Under the pieces are notes generated by a model that saw nothing but the letters and a program-made list of their open reading frames with translations, ran no database searches and was not told the DNA's origin. 64,000 nt of DNA, from positions 77,001 through 141,000 of the forward strand of contig CP114495.1 of NCBI GenBank assembly GCA_027186245.1. The letters are read 5' to 3'. The position numbers were made by a program, and so were the translations under genes. Below, one piece after another: positions 27,162-39,663 of the stretch. Every line of letters starts with the position of its first letter. Positions within the stretch are counted from its first letter, which is position 1. Source of the DNA: Coriaria nepalensis (lineage: Eukaryota > Streptophyta > Magnoliopsida > Cucurbitales > Coriariaceae).

Positions 27162-30100
27162 ATGGCTTCAGCACTTAGATCCAAGCCCTCAAGGGAAACA
27201 GCTTCACTAACAGTTTCTCAATTTAGATACTTCATATTCAATTACATGCACGCCGGTCGGATGCCCAATTCTCACTACACGAATCGGAGCAAGTGGGACG
27301 GCCTCTACACCAACACCCCTCACCACTTCACTTCTTTCAAGCCCCTCTCTCTTCGTGGAGATTTTTTCGAAAAGGGTGGTCAATTTCCCGACAATTGCAG
27401 AATTTCCCATACTTGTGGGAAGAATTGGAGCGACAAGTTGAGCAGTGGATGTACTGTTATGAGCACGTTTGGGGATCCACCTGAGGTCTGGACTGGGGAT
27501 GGAATTGTAATTCGATCCGGAAACTCTACCTATAACCTGGTCCGTGGAGGTGGAGGTGGAGGTGGGGGTGGAGGTGGAAATGGAGGGGGTGGTGTTGGTG
27601 GAGGTGGAGGTGGAGGTGGTGGTGGCAGTCCTGGCTCCGGTGGAGGGCTGGGCTCGAATTCAAAGGATGGGTGTTGGGGTGGTTCCACCTTGGGGCCTAA
27701 CTTTCCGACCCCGAAGGAGATATCTCAAGGTCTTGATAAGTTTGTTATTGGTCAGGAGAGAGCTAAGAAGGTGACTAACTTATTTATTCCTCTTTAATTC
27801 TTCATAGTTCTAACTGAGAGGTGGAATAAAAGTAGCACATAAATAGTTCAAACATGAATATTTTGATCATTGACCTTGTTGGTAGCACATATTTTTCCTT
27901 TTATGGTGGCTTGTTATGAAAAGGTTGGACTGTTAAAATGCTAGCCAAACAGCCAAAGTTTTTTTTTTTTTTTTGTGTAATCACTTGTAGGTACTTTTGT
28001 GTCATGTGTAGTTAATATCAATTGCACAAAGAAACAGTTGGACACCCGCACTTTTTCTCCTATAAGTGTTGACCTCAATAATGTATTAATGCACAACTTT
28101 CTTCCCTTGCTCTTATCAGTTGTTTTCTTTCTGCAGGTGCTTTCTGTCGCAGTTTACAATCACTACAAGAGAATATACCATGAGTCGTTGCAGAAGTGGT
28201 TAGATTTCTAACCTCATAGACCTTTCTTGTGTGGTTTGCAAGTTTCTTGCACTTCTCTCTTGATAGGGTGGAGCATGGCTATCTGATTGACTTAGAGATT
28301 CCTAACTCATGTCTTATTAACTGATACTTCTCATTTTGTTACTTAACATCACCTTCTAACGTGTTCACTATTTGGTAAGTTAGGCCTACAGGGGAATTGA
28401 ATAATGGGAAACCAGATTCAACAGATGATGAACATGTAGAACTTGAAAAAAGTAACATTCTTCTGATGGGACCAACAGGCTCAGGTACTGTTTTCCTTTT
28501 CTTGAAATACTAGTGAAGTCTTTTTCCCTTTTGTTTTGGCTGTGTTGATATCTGTTACTATTCTCACGTACCCTTTTAATGTTGTTTCAAGGACAGGGAA
28601 GACATTACTTGCCAAAACCTTGGCACGTTTTGTTAATGTTCCATTTGTAATTGCAGATGCTACGACTCTGACTCAGGCAAGTTGATGACTCTTCACTGTT
28701 GTTTGTGTCTGGAGATTTGATGTCAAATTTGCTTATATCCTGATGTTATGTGCAGGCAGGATATGTAGGGGAAGATGTGGAATCCATATTATATAAACTC
28801 CTTATGGTATGTTATGACACAAATGTTCTATATATCATCATCATCATCAAAGTCCATTCCTGTTATTTTCGGGGTCACTACATAGATATTGGTTCTCCAA
28901 GCTATGCGATCTTTCCATATATTCGCCTAATCTAAGATCTAGGATGTCTTCTTTCACCACTTTCATCCAAGTTTTCAACGGCCTACCCCTCCGTCTACGC
29001 CCTCCACTTACCTGCCAATTTAAACTTTGTCGAATTGGGGCCGTGTTTGGTCTCCTATGCATATGACCAAACTATGTTAGATGTCTCTCCTTAATTTTGT
29101 CCTATGTAGGGCCTATACCTAGATAACTCATAATACTGTCATTCTTAATTTTATCCTTGCATGTTTTATTACACATCCATCTTTACATACGCATCTCTAT
29201 TGCCGTCATCTTATGCATATGTTGTCTTTTAGTGTCCTAACACTCCGAACCATAAAGCATAGTTGGTCGAATGATCGTCTCGTAACACTTTCCTTTCAAC
29301 CTCGTGGGCATCCTTCTATCGCATAAGACTGATATTATTTTTCATTTCATCCAACCTGTTTTAATCCTATGATCTATATCATCTTGAATGTCCCCATTCT
29401 TTTGGAAAATAGATCCTAAATAATGAAAAACTTCACACTCTGTGACCTCCCCGCTGTCGATCTCAATTGGATTACCCTCCTTCGAGATTTGGGACCAAAA
29501 TTACAAGCTAGGTATAGTTGTATTATACAAATGTTCAATATGCTGACAATTTCAGAGTAAGAATAACAATTTTTGAATATATTATCTCCTACTTTTCGTG
29601 TGTTACATCAAAGACTATGCTCCTATATATACAACTTTAGTATAGACATATTAGGAAATCAATCATGCTCCTAATTAGCCTAAAAAAATAGTCTATGTAA
29701 AGAGGGGATTTCACCTATACTAACTGTGCAGTTAGTATCAGCTATATGCCTGATGTGTAATCAATCTATATAAGGAAAAAGTCTAATTAAATGTTAATTC
29801 CTTGACACCCCCCTCAAATTGATGCTAGTAAGGAAAAAAGCATCAATTTGCTAGTAAGAAATTGATGTCTAGCACGAGTCATTGGCTTAGTGATCGACTA
29901 TCTGAAGATCTGAGGAGATACGTGGAAGAGTGATCACTTGGCGGTCATAAGCTTAGCGGATAGAGTGACAATCCACTTCAATGTGCTTTGTCCGTTCATG
30001 AAACACCGGATTGGCAACAATTTGAATAGCACTAGTATTTTCAGCATGAAGTGCATTAGGCTGACTTTGAGAGAAACCAAGCTCGGAAAGGTTGACTCTA

Positions 30101-33100
30101 AGAAATTGGTGCATCTCCAAGATACATACACCATCCAGTAGTGGACTTGTGTGTATCCGGACATCCAGCCCAATCCGCATCACAATAAGTGCACAACTGA
30201 AGGGAGGAATCAACTGCAAAGAATAATTCCCTAGTGGGTAAACCAATGAGATAGCGAATGATGCGGTGTGCAACAGCTAGATGAAGATGCCGAGGGGATT
30301 GCATGAAAGTCCTTGTGGACAACATATGAAATGTTAGGCCGAGTAATCGTCAAGTAGATAAGAATGCCAACTAGTCGCCTATAAGCGGTCTCATCAAGCG
30401 AAGGATCCCCTTCATCTTTACGGAGCTTAACATTCAATTCCATTGGAGTATCAATTGACGTAGCTTCCTTGAGGCCGACCAATGTAATAAGAGCTTGAAT
30501 ATATTTCTATTGATTCAAAGATATTCTATGTGGATGAGAGTTGACTTTAAGACCCAAAAAATAAGTTAAATGACCAAGATCCTTCATTTGGAAACAACTA
30601 TTTAACATAGTATGAACTTTACCAATCGAAACATTGTCGCTACTAGTAATGACTATGTCATCCACATAAACGAGAAGTATAACCATATCCGTTGTAGTTT
30701 GATGAATAAAAAGGGATGAATCATACAGACTTTGTGTAAACTGAGAGCGAAGTAGTGTGTTGTGGAACTTCTCAAACCATGTCGTGGAGCTTGCTTCAAT
30801 CCATATAGAGATCGTCTAAGTTTACATACATTGTTCGGAGGGCTGTGGTCATATTAGATGGAAGTTTCATATAGGCGTATTCTTTAAGATCAACATGCAA
30901 AAAAGCATTCTTTAGGTCCATCTGATGTAACGACTCGTGGAGGCAGCAATGGGAAGAACTGTTCTAACCGTGGTCATCTTCGCAACTGGAGCAAAAGTCT
31001 CATCATAGTCAAGCTCAAACTCTTACTTGTTCTCAAGTGCTACTAATCGAGCTTTGTAACGATCTAAAGAGCCATCAGATTTAATTTTAATAGAAAACAT
31101 CCATTTGCTGCCAATGGGCTGGATGCGCAGCAGACACTGTACAATGTCCCAAGTTTGATTTTCTTCTAGAGATTGAAGTTCAGCTTTCACTGCTTGTTGC
31201 CAACACTCATGCTCCATAGCCTGCTTATAAGAGGAAGGAATAAGAATAGAAGACAAAGTGGTGGACGGTGAAACTGGATTTTCGAAACCATACTGATCAT
31301 GAGGTTTTGATATTCGAGTGCTATGGCGAAGAGAAGGTGATTCCCAGACAGTGTCAAGAGCAGCAAGATCAACCGCCGGAGAGGGATCACTAGGGGCTGC
31401 GAGCGGGGCTGAATCATGTCCTTGAACAGGTGGATGGCTTCTTTTGTAAACCAATCCCGATTTAAAGCTCTCGAAATCTGTAGAATGGTCAGAAAAAAAG
31501 GGAAGAGCAGACATTGTAGATGATTCCAAAGGAGAAGAAGTAGGGAAGAAGGACTGGTTTTTAAAGAAAGTAACATTTCAAGAAATACGATTTCTTTTAA
31601 TATGAGGATCGTAACATATATAATCCTTGTGATTTGCAACATATCCAAGGAAGACACACTTGGCCGATTGAGCAGTGAGTCTTCCTCCTTTCATGAGGAG
31701 GAAGATGAACAAACACCAAAAACATGAAGAAAGGAGTAATCTGGGGTAAAACCAAACAATCGAACAAAGGGAGAATCATTATGTAAGGTGGGAGAAGGAA
31801 GTCGGTGAATTAAATGCAGAGCAGTGGACGATGCCTCACACCGAAAACGAGGGGGAACAAAAGTTTCAAGTAATAGAGTTCTCACAACATCAAGAATATG
31901 ATGATTTTTCAGCTTAGCTATTCCATTTTGTTGAGGAGTATAGGGTAGGGGCAAGAGTGCTGAGATAAAATACCACGATCTTGAAGAAAAGTTTGGAAAG
32001 TTGATGACATGTATTCCCCTCTCGAATCATATCGCAAAATTTTAATTTTTGCAGAAAATTGAGTCTTAATTAGGGTGAGAAATGTTTTGAAAATTAAAAA
32101 TAGAAAACACCCTGCTTTTAGATCGAAGAAAATAAATCTAAGTGAAACGACTATAATCATCGATGAATATGACAAAATATTTAAAATGTTCATGAGAAAT
32201 CATAGGTGCAATACCCCAAACATCGCTATGTATAAGATCAAAACATTTTGTCACGGGAGACTGATGTAAAGGAAATGGTAGAAATTTACTTTTACCGATT
32301 TTGCAAGTGGGACAATCAAACTGAACAGAATGAAGAAACTGAGAATTTTTATTGCTAAGAAACCCAGATTTGAATAAAGTATGAAGTACATGAGGATTAG
32401 GATGCCCTAGGCATTTATGCCATACTTTACTATCAATTTGAGCATAAAAACAGCTTGCAATAGTGGATGAAGAAACTAGAACAAAGGGTAAAGATGCTGG
32501 ATTTGGAGGAATGAGAAGAGGAAGATGTCCCACTTTAGGCTCTTTCGCGATCATACTCTCATACGCTTGACCTTGCACAACACAATCAACCAAAGAAAAT
32601 TGAACATAGAAAATTGAACATTACAGTGATTGTCAACCATCTGAAATACTGAAATAAGGTTTGTTGATAACGTAGGAGACACCAGAACATTAGTCAAAGA
32701 TGGAGAAGCATCACCAACAGCCATGATAGACAAAGAGTCACCACTGGCAGTATGGATTTTCAACTTGCTATCATACTTTTTGACTTTCACAAGTGGGGTT
32801 ACTGAGTTGGTCATGTGATTTGAGGCACCCGAGTCAAAATACCAAGGTTGTGATGTAGAAAATGCATTACCTGAGATTCCAAAAGCAGAGAATGTAGAAG
32901 CTATCATCTGTTGTAGCATTTCAGGAGTAAGAGAGGATTGTTGTGCAGCAAAGTCATTTGGTGCAGGAGCATGTCCACTAGTAGAACCAACTGAGACATT
33001 AAATGCGGTCTCTATTTTCTTAGGAGGACGAATGGAGCATTCTTTGATAATGTGCTCTGATTTCTTATAATAGTTGCAAAACTTTTTGGGACAAGATGAT

Positions 33101-36100
33101 ACCATGGGACCAAAACCCTTGCAACTATAACATTGTACAATACTCATATCTCAGCTTTTATGTTTCACTTGAGTTGCATAAGCAACCAAAATAGGTGCAA
33201 ATGCAGCAGCTCGTTGTTCCATGGCTGCATGTGTGAGCAAGCGATGTTCTTCACAAAAAAGACCACGCAAGTAGTCATCCAAGGAAGGGACATGACCACG
33301 ATTCATTAGACTCGATCAAATGGGCTCAAAATAAAAACACAATTTCATTAGGAATTGATCTATGTGACCAGTTTCATGGACAGATTGCACATCAAACAAA
33401 CTGTCTTCAGGAACACTCGCATAAACTATGTCAATGTTATCAGTCCAAATAGTTTGAAAAGTGGAATAAAAATCACGAATAGAGAGACTTCCCTGAGTGA
33501 GATTCGCTAGATCAGTTCTAGTTGAAAACGTTGGGCTGTGTTGTTTTGATGATAGATTTTCTTCAGGTAATTCCACATTCCAACAACCGTGTGATATGGG
33601 TGTAAGTTCAAAATGATTTGAGATTCAACCGATCCAAGTATCCAAGACATTACTTGTGCATCTTTGATCTCCCATTTGGCATATTTCTCCTTTTCCTTCT
33701 CTTTGTCAGGTGCTGGAGCAGTACCATCTATATGCCCCCAAAGTTCCTTTCCTTTAACAATCAACTGGAATTGAAATTCCTAGGAGGTATGGTTCTTCCC
33801 ATTGAAAAGAACACAAGAAATTTATGATTTCTCAGAAGACGTAGTGTAGTCAAGATAGACACAGTTCAGAAAACGAGAAGAACTAATTCTTAGAGACAAA
33901 AGACCTGGACTAGAATTCCAGGTGACAAGATAATCAAGAAATCAAGACTGTAAGAAAATCGAGGGCTCTGATACCATGACAATTTCAGAGTAAGAATAAC
34001 AATTTCTGAATATATTCTTCTGTTTTTCGTGTGTTACATCAAAGACTATACTCCTATATATACAACTTTAGTATAGATAGATTAAGAGATAAATCATGCC
34101 CCTAATTAACCTAAAAACATTACCTGTAAAGAAGGGATTTCACCTATTCTAGCTGTACAGTAAGAGACAGCTATATGCCTGCTGTGTAAACAATCTATAT
34201 AAGGAAAAAGTCTAAATAAATGCTAATTCTTTGTCATATGCTAACATTGTATACTTTGTGAAGTGCTATGTTACATTTTTCTGAAAGGTTATGGCCCATT
34301 TCAGTGGCAATCAATCAATTTTGTTCAGGTTCTTTGAGTTATTATCCCATCGACCGCCCACTAGTTGCCTATTTTAATGCGGCATGAAATATCAGGATCT
34401 TGTTTTTATAACTTAACAGTGCCTTTTCTCTCCGTCAGGTTGCTGATTATAATGTGGCAGTTGCACAGCAAGGAATTGTCTACATAGATGAAGTTGACAA
34501 AATTACAAAAAAGGTTCTAGCGGTTTATATTTACTCTTACACTCTGCATATTTTCTCTGAAGAACTTGCGCACTTGCTCTTCTCCTACATTTTGTGTATT
34601 CATTTTCAAACTTAACAGGCTGAGAGCCTTAACATTAGTAGAGATGTGTCGGGGGAGGGTGTGCAGCAGGCATTACTAAAGATGCTTGAAGGAACAGTAA
34701 GTGTGCTTTCCCATAGTCACAGAGTTCGATGGTAATTCATGGTCACTTGATGTGGCTGCAAGCCAGCAAATGCGCGATCATGGGACTTTAATGCTGTAGA
34801 AGCTTTATTTAGTGTTACTCTTGTAACCAATACTGTTGTGGTCCAGATTGTCAATGTTCCTGAGAAGGGAGCCAGAAAACACCCTAGAGGTGAAAATATT
34901 CAGGTAGTTTTTTCTCTGTTCTGAATCTGTTTGGTGTGAGATATAAGTTACATATCAAAATTATAAATAAATTGCTTCAGATTGTTTCTAGAGTCCTCTG
35001 TGGTGCAAGTGTTAGAATCCCTTTTTGGTTGTCTAACATGTTCGTTTTGCTGATTAGTTAGTCTTGGTTAGGACTCAACTGAAGCAATGCCAGAACTCAT
35101 GCTTAATTGTTTGTTTACAGATAGACACAAAAGATATTCTCTTCATATGTGGGGGTGCCTTTGTTGACTTAGAGAAGACAATCTCAGAAAGGTTATTTAT
35201 CCTGCAAAACTAGCAAAATTTTTAATCATAATGTGTTAGTTGTGCAAGTTCTCTCCCTTTTTCTCTTAATTCATGTTCTGTAACATGGAAGAGGTTTCAC
35301 TTTTTTTTCCAGGCGACAAGATTCTTCAATTGGGTTTGGTGCACCAGTTCGAGCGAACTTGAGGACTGGTTCTGTGACAGATGCTGCCGTCACATCATCT
35401 TTATTGGAGACGGTAAGTTTTGGACAGTCTTAATTTCTAAGTAACAGCTTGTAGATTTTGAAATTATATTCAAATTTTATTGTTTAAAAAAGTCGGCCTT
35501 TGTAATTAAGATGATGCAGCAATTTTCTCGTGCACTTTCTGTATAAACTTTGATGTTTTGCACTTTGTAGGCGGAAAGCAGTGATCTCATTTCATATGGG
35601 TTGATACCTGAGTTTGTTGGAAGATTTCCAATTCTTGTCAGTTTGTCTGCCTTAACTGAATATCAACTCATTCAGGTGAGATACAGCATTCTGTTTTTCT
35701 TTTTCTCGAAACAAGTTTCAGGAGATGTCTTTTGGAAAACCTTTTGAGTCAGATATAGTCAATCAATTCTTTCTGCAATGGTAAAGAATATTTTAAGGAT
35801 ACTTATCAGATGCGATAGTGACAAAAGTGAGCTTGAAAACCCTTGTTATACTGTTCTTTCTAGAATTTCCGAACATCTTGACTCCTATTACATGGTAGAA
35901 ATACATTTCTATGTATCCGGTTGATGTAACTGACATACTAAAAGAGTAGTTTGTAAAGGAATGCTTTCCTCGAAGTCATTTCAATTCTTTTTTTGATTTA
36001 ATTATGGTTATTAATTATATTCGCTGTGTTTGCATGGAGATGACCTTTAGGTTCTGACAGAGCCAAAAAATGCTTTAGGAAAGCAGTATAGAAAAATGTT

Positions 36101-36799
36101 CCAGATGAATAGCGTAAGTCTTTCCTTGGCCCATCTCACTTCCGAGACATTTTGAGGAAGTTCGTAAATGTTGCTATGTTTTCATATTGTACTGGAGGAA
36201 TGAATTGCTTGATGTTGGTGCTAATGGGAGTTGAGTAATTCTCTTATCAGGTGAAGCTGCATTTTACCGACACTGCCTTAAGATTAATTTCTAAAAAGGC
36301 AATGTCTAAGAACACTGGTGCGAGGGGCTTACGGTCAATACTAGAAACTTTACTGATGGATTCTATGTATGAGGTAAGCTGTTTGCTCCCGTCTTTAACC
36401 GGCTCTTCTGTGGTGTCACTTTGATAAGACTGCTTTGTGATAATCATCTTTGAAATGTTTGTGCAGATTCCTGATGCAAGGACTGATGATAATATAATAG
36501 ATGCTGTTGTGGTCGATGAAGAAGCTGTTGGGTCAGAGAGTATTGTTTGTGGAGCCAAAATCCTTTACGGAAAGGGTGCTTTGGATAATTACCTTTCACA
36601 ACAAAAACTTAAAGATACAGAGGTCTGTAACTTTTTCATGGCTTAATGCTTCTAAGCTAAATAGTATGTGCTCTTAGAAACTAACATCTAGAGTCTGTCA
36701 TTTTATTCATCTTTATTACAGAACACAAGTAGTCAAGAGAGATCAGATGCAGAGCCGGAAGGAGAAAGTGAACTTCGCTCTGTTGTTGCCAGCATGTAA
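27162..36799 (+). CDS. CLPX: Mitochondrial ClpX-type AAA+ unfoldase subunit
   Basis: Fifteen exons: 27162-27770, 28137-28198, 28384-28484, 28597-28676, 28756-28806, 34439-34513, 34619-34696, 34847-34903, 35121-35191, 35313-35412, 35571-35675, 36051-36113, 36251-36373, 36467-36622 and 36722-36799. They join in frame to 602 residues. An Arg/Ser-rich presequence suggests mitochondrial import. A Gly-rich linker (about residues 128-168) precedes the AAA+ core, which has Walker A GPTGSGKT, pore loop GYVG, Walker [10 protein letters not shown], and [11 protein letters not shown]. The four-cysteine zinc domain of bacterial ClpX is absent, as I recall for the AT5G53350 type. ClpX unfolds substrates for the ClpP protease in the matrix. 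Intron 4 uses a GC donor (see the separate entry). Intron 5 is 5.6 kb because two retroelements inserted. The coding sequence shows no lesion. Confidence 0.95.
27544..27660. repeat. GGT/GGA repeat encoding the ClpX glycine linker
   Basis: An imperfect ggtgga hexanucleotide repeat inside CLPX exon 1 encodes about 35 glycines with rare Asn, Val, Ser and Pro. Length is likely to vary between accessions because the repeat is nearly pure. Open frames in the other phases (Val/Glu-rich) are shadows. Confidence 0.9.
28677..28755 (+). other. GC-AG intron in CLPX (intron 4)
   Basis: The exon end actcag is followed by gcaagt, and the acceptor is tgcag before gcaggatatg. Joining here gives [13 protein letters not shown], the invariant pore-loop segment. 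The only nearby GT alternative (donor gttgat, acceptor gcaggcag) keeps frame but would change Gly to Arg in GYVG. AG|GCAAGT is the standard strong GC donor, so I favour a GC-AG intron. Confidence 0.8.
28834..29526 (-). mobile_element. 5'-truncated RTE-like LINE in CLPX intron 5
   Basis: The minus strand carries the tail of a non-LTR reverse transcriptase: [19 protein letters not shown], then [13 protein letters not shown], and the end [15 protein letters not shown]. The 3' end lies at the left as a (GAT)n-type simple repeat (28834-28849), typical of RTE-clade LINEs. The body is flanked by a 15-bp duplication, acaaatgttcNatat, at 28819-28833 and 29527-29541 (one mismatch). It is truncated at 5' and carries stops, so it is dead. 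Confidence 0.85.
29544..29807 (-). repeat. 3' LTR of the intronic copia
   Basis: 264 bp. In + orientation it starts tgacaatttcag and ends ccttgaca, with TSD tatgc on its left. It differs from the partner LTR at roughly a tenth of its positions by eye, so the insertion is not recent. Confidence 0.93.
33977..34236 (-). repeat. 5' LTR of the intronic copia
   Basis: 260 bp. In + orientation it starts tgacaatttcag and ends ctttgtca, with TSD tatgc on its right. The primer-binding site complement ggctctgatacca abuts its inner end (33964-33976). Confidence 0.93.
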
Positions 36800-37772
36800 C
36801 CAACCTCCGACCCAGCATTTTTTGAAATATTATTTATCCTCTCCTCTCTGTGCATAATAAGTTTTTTATTAGAATTTTGTCTGATAGATTGAAAAATAGG
36901 ATATATTGTATTTGCATAAATTCAAAAGCCAGTGCTTAAAATTCCTCATCTTGATCCGTATCTCGTGTTAACTAGATGGAAGACAGCAATGGTTGTGTCA
37001 CTCTGTCGTTTAGTGTCAGTGTTTTACAGTATCAGAATACATACTACTCTTCGACTGTGAGAAAGCTAAAATCATTGCATAAGTCTACATTGTACAAGTC
37101 AATCACGAGGCAGGTGTTTTACAACATAACATAACCCCATAAATATGATTACAAGTTTTTCTTTTGATCTCGTGTATGGGATTGGAGTTCGTCATGCAGC
37201 ATCTGAAGTGCACGATTTCTTGCCTGTTAGGCTGTTGCTGGCATTCCATCAACCCATCCATCAGTCACCGGCTCATTTGCTCTTACACAATCCCCCCAGA
37301 AAGAATAATAATATTCCTACTTCCTATCATTATTATTATCATTTTATATTGTTCTTGAAGTTGAACTGTTTTTTCTAACCAGCACGTGTATGCAACTACA
37401 TGAGCTGCTGAGCATCTCTACGGCACTTGTCTGTCCAAACCCAATTCGGGGAAAACATTATAATTGGACAGCCCTTGGATTTCAATCTGACTCCTATCTG
37501 ACGGTTGCCTCTCTCTCTCTCTCTCTCTCTCCCTCTCTCACAAAACTTTGGTGGGAGAGAGAGAGAAAGGACCGGTACTGGTTGAGGTCCAGCCTAAAAT
37601 CAGTCTCTTCCTCCTTATTTCATCCCGGAAAAAAAAAAGGAATAGCAGAAAGTAAGAAATTTGATAGCAGAAGACCAAGGAAAACGTTGAAATTTTCTGG
37701 GATTTCGGGGTTGATTTGGGATTTGGAAAATTGGGTGTCTTTTAGATTGTCGTGGTTGTTTGGGTTCTTGAA
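36800..37772. other. Intergenic: CLPX 3' UTR and SINAT leader
   Basis: The right half holds the SINAT promoter and leader, with a (CT)n run at about 37508-37538. A 196-codon ORF overlapping the leader (37390-37980) is a shadow of the leader and exon 1. Confidence 0.5.
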
Positions 37773-39194
37773 ATGGACTTGGACAGCATCGAATGCGTTT
37801 CATCTTCAGATGGTCTGGATGAAGACGAGATCCATGAACACCACACACTTCTTTATCCACAGCCTCATCCTCATACTCATCATCATCATCCTGAGCTTTC
37901 ATCCTCAAAATCTCGGAGTGGCAGCAACACAACGAGCCCCACTGCAATTGCTCCATCAACCAGTGTACATGAGTTGCTAGAATGCCCCGTTTGCACGAAC
38001 TCCATGTACCCACCTATCCACCAGGTCTCTCCTTTTCCTCCTTAAGTTTTGCTTTGAAGATTGAGGCATATGCATCTGTGATTTGATTTCTGTAGTATGC
38101 ATTTTTTCCTTGTGATGTCTGACTTACTACTTATGGTTTTGGAGGATGTAACTGGGATTACTTTCTTCTTGCATATGGTAATTCTGGGATGGATTTTGTA
38201 AACTTGTGCTTTGGTTAAAGTATATGTGATTTCCATAGTTCTGATTCTGAGAAACTCAGTTGTTTCTCTTAATTTTTTTGCCATGCATTGACACAAGTTT
38301 CTTTGCTTTGAGTTGGTCTCTAACAAGTTGAAACCTGTGGTCAGTGCCACAACGGGCACACTCTGTGCTCGACATGTAAAACTAGGGTACACAACCGTTG
38401 CCCCACTTGTAGGCAAGAGCTAGGAGATATTAGGTGTTTAGCCCTAGAAAAGGTAGCCGAGTCGCTTGAACTTCCCTGCAAGTACTACTCATTGGGGTGC
38501 CCTGAGATCTTTCCCTACTATAGCAAAGTTAAGCACGAGTCCCTGTGCAATTTCAGACCATATAACTGCCCTTATGCTGGATCAGAGTGTTTAGTTGTTG
38601 GCGATGTTCCATTCTTGGTTGCCCATCTCAGAGATGATCACAAGGTAGACATGCACACCGGATCCACATTCAACCATCGCTATGTCAAGTCCAATCCTCG
38701 AGAAGTTGAGAATGCCACTTGGATGCTTACGGTAACTAACTCGCATTTTCTTCTCACATCTTACTATCTTCATTGGTTTTTTTATATCTTCTTTCTTGGC
38801 TAATTGTTATGGCTTTCCTGTTGTTTGTCAGGTTTTCCATTGTTTCGGGCACTACTTCTGCCTGCATTTTGAAGCCTTCCAGCTGGGCATGGCCTCTGTT
38901 TACATGGCATTCCTCCGTTTCATGGGTGATGAAAATGAGGCTCGGAACTATAGCTACAGTCTCGAGGTTGGAGGGAATGGAAGGAAACTGATATGGGAGG
39001 GCACCCCACGAAGTGTTAGGGATAGCCATAGAAAGGTGAGGGACAGCCACGACGGCCTCATAATCCAAAGAAACATGGCTCTGTTCTTCTCCGGTGGGGA
39101 CAGGAAGGAGCTTAAGTTGAGAGTCACAGGGAGGATATGGAAGGAACAACGGAACCCGGAAGCCGGGGTGTGCATACCAAATCATTGTAGCTAA
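37773..39194 (+). CDS. SINAT-type RING E3 ubiquitin ligase (Seven in absentia)
   Basis: Three exons, 37773-38024, 38345-38731 and 38832-39194, encode 333 residues. The start MDLDSIECVSSSDG is the family's conserved N-terminus; an in-frame ATG 21 bp upstream is less likely. The C3HC4 RING is split by intron 1: ELLECPVCTNSMYPPIHQ in exon 1, then CHNGHTLCSTCK and CPTCRQELGD in exon 2. The SIAH zinc fingers follow (C-K-Y-Y-S-L-G-C and HLRDDHKVDMH). The SINA substrate-binding/dimerisation domain runs to the end (DGLIIQRNMALFFSGGD). SINAT proteins ubiquitinate regulators such as NAC1, ATG6/ATG13 and FREE1 in hormone and autophagy control. It sits between CLPX and PME, as I recall for AT5G53360. No defect is seen. 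Confidence 0.95.
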
Positions 39195-39663
39195 TATATG
39201 TAACATGTAAAAGGTTTCTTAAGATTCTTTGTAGTTTGTGTTGTGGAGATTATTGTTGCACGTGAATTTTCTGGTACATTGAAATGGCTTGGAAATTTTC
39301 AAGCTTTATAAATTGTATAATAGGCAGCGTTTCTTTTTACCATTACCACTTGTTGATTGATATATCGCAGATTTGTTTACGTGGTCAACTTTTATGGGAT
39401 GCAAGAAAGTCCAATTTAGAAGTAATACCAACATTCAGGAACAAAAGTAGCTATCTTTAGAAACCATGGTTTTCGCTCTAACAGACACACGTGTAATCCA
39501 CAAAATAACAACAATATGGGAGTAGAGTCAACTAGTTGAAAAACACGTTCGCCCTTCAATAACTAGTTGAATGTAGGAAAATGGAACATAAAATGACCTA
39601 TACCCATTAAGCAAAACTACCCTAGAATAATGACCTATCCACATTGAGCAAAACTACCCTAGA
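39195..39663. other. Convergent 3' regions of SINAT and the PPR gene
   Basis: Short 3' UTR space. A block containing gacctat...cattaagcaaaactaccctaga is repeated near 39596 and 39633. No gene is seen. Confidence 0.5.

Larger units (their letters stand above)
29544..34236 (-). mobile_element. Full-length but dead Ty1/copia element in CLPX intron 5
   Basis: The element is bounded by two LTRs and flanked by the 5-bp target duplication tatgc (29539-29543 and 34237-34241). On its own (minus) strand, the primer site tggtatcagagcc directly follows the 5' LTR. Gag is at about 33760-33170. A decayed zinc knuckle ([14 protein letters not shown]) and the protease ([11 protein letters not shown]) lie in 33147-32551. 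Integrase is at about 32590-31690 ([10 protein letters not shown] type). Reverse transcriptase and RNase H occupy 31529-29950 (VYVDD near 30670, [17 protein letters not shown] near 30200). A polypurine tract (tttgagggggg) precedes the 3' LTR. Multiple frameshifts and stops break every domain. It lies antisense to CLPX and is removed by splicing. Confidence 0.93.

Noticed and set aside
27544..27774. Val/Glu-rich ORF
   Set aside because: A frame shadow of the Gly-rich CLPX repeat.
28671..28760. Conventional GT donor for CLPX intron 4
   Set aside because: Keeps frame but destroys the invariant GYVG pore loop; the GC donor matches the consensus perfectly.
37390..37980. 196-codon ORF before SINAT
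   Set aside because: Spans the CT-rich leader and overlaps exon 1 in another frame; no similarity recognised.
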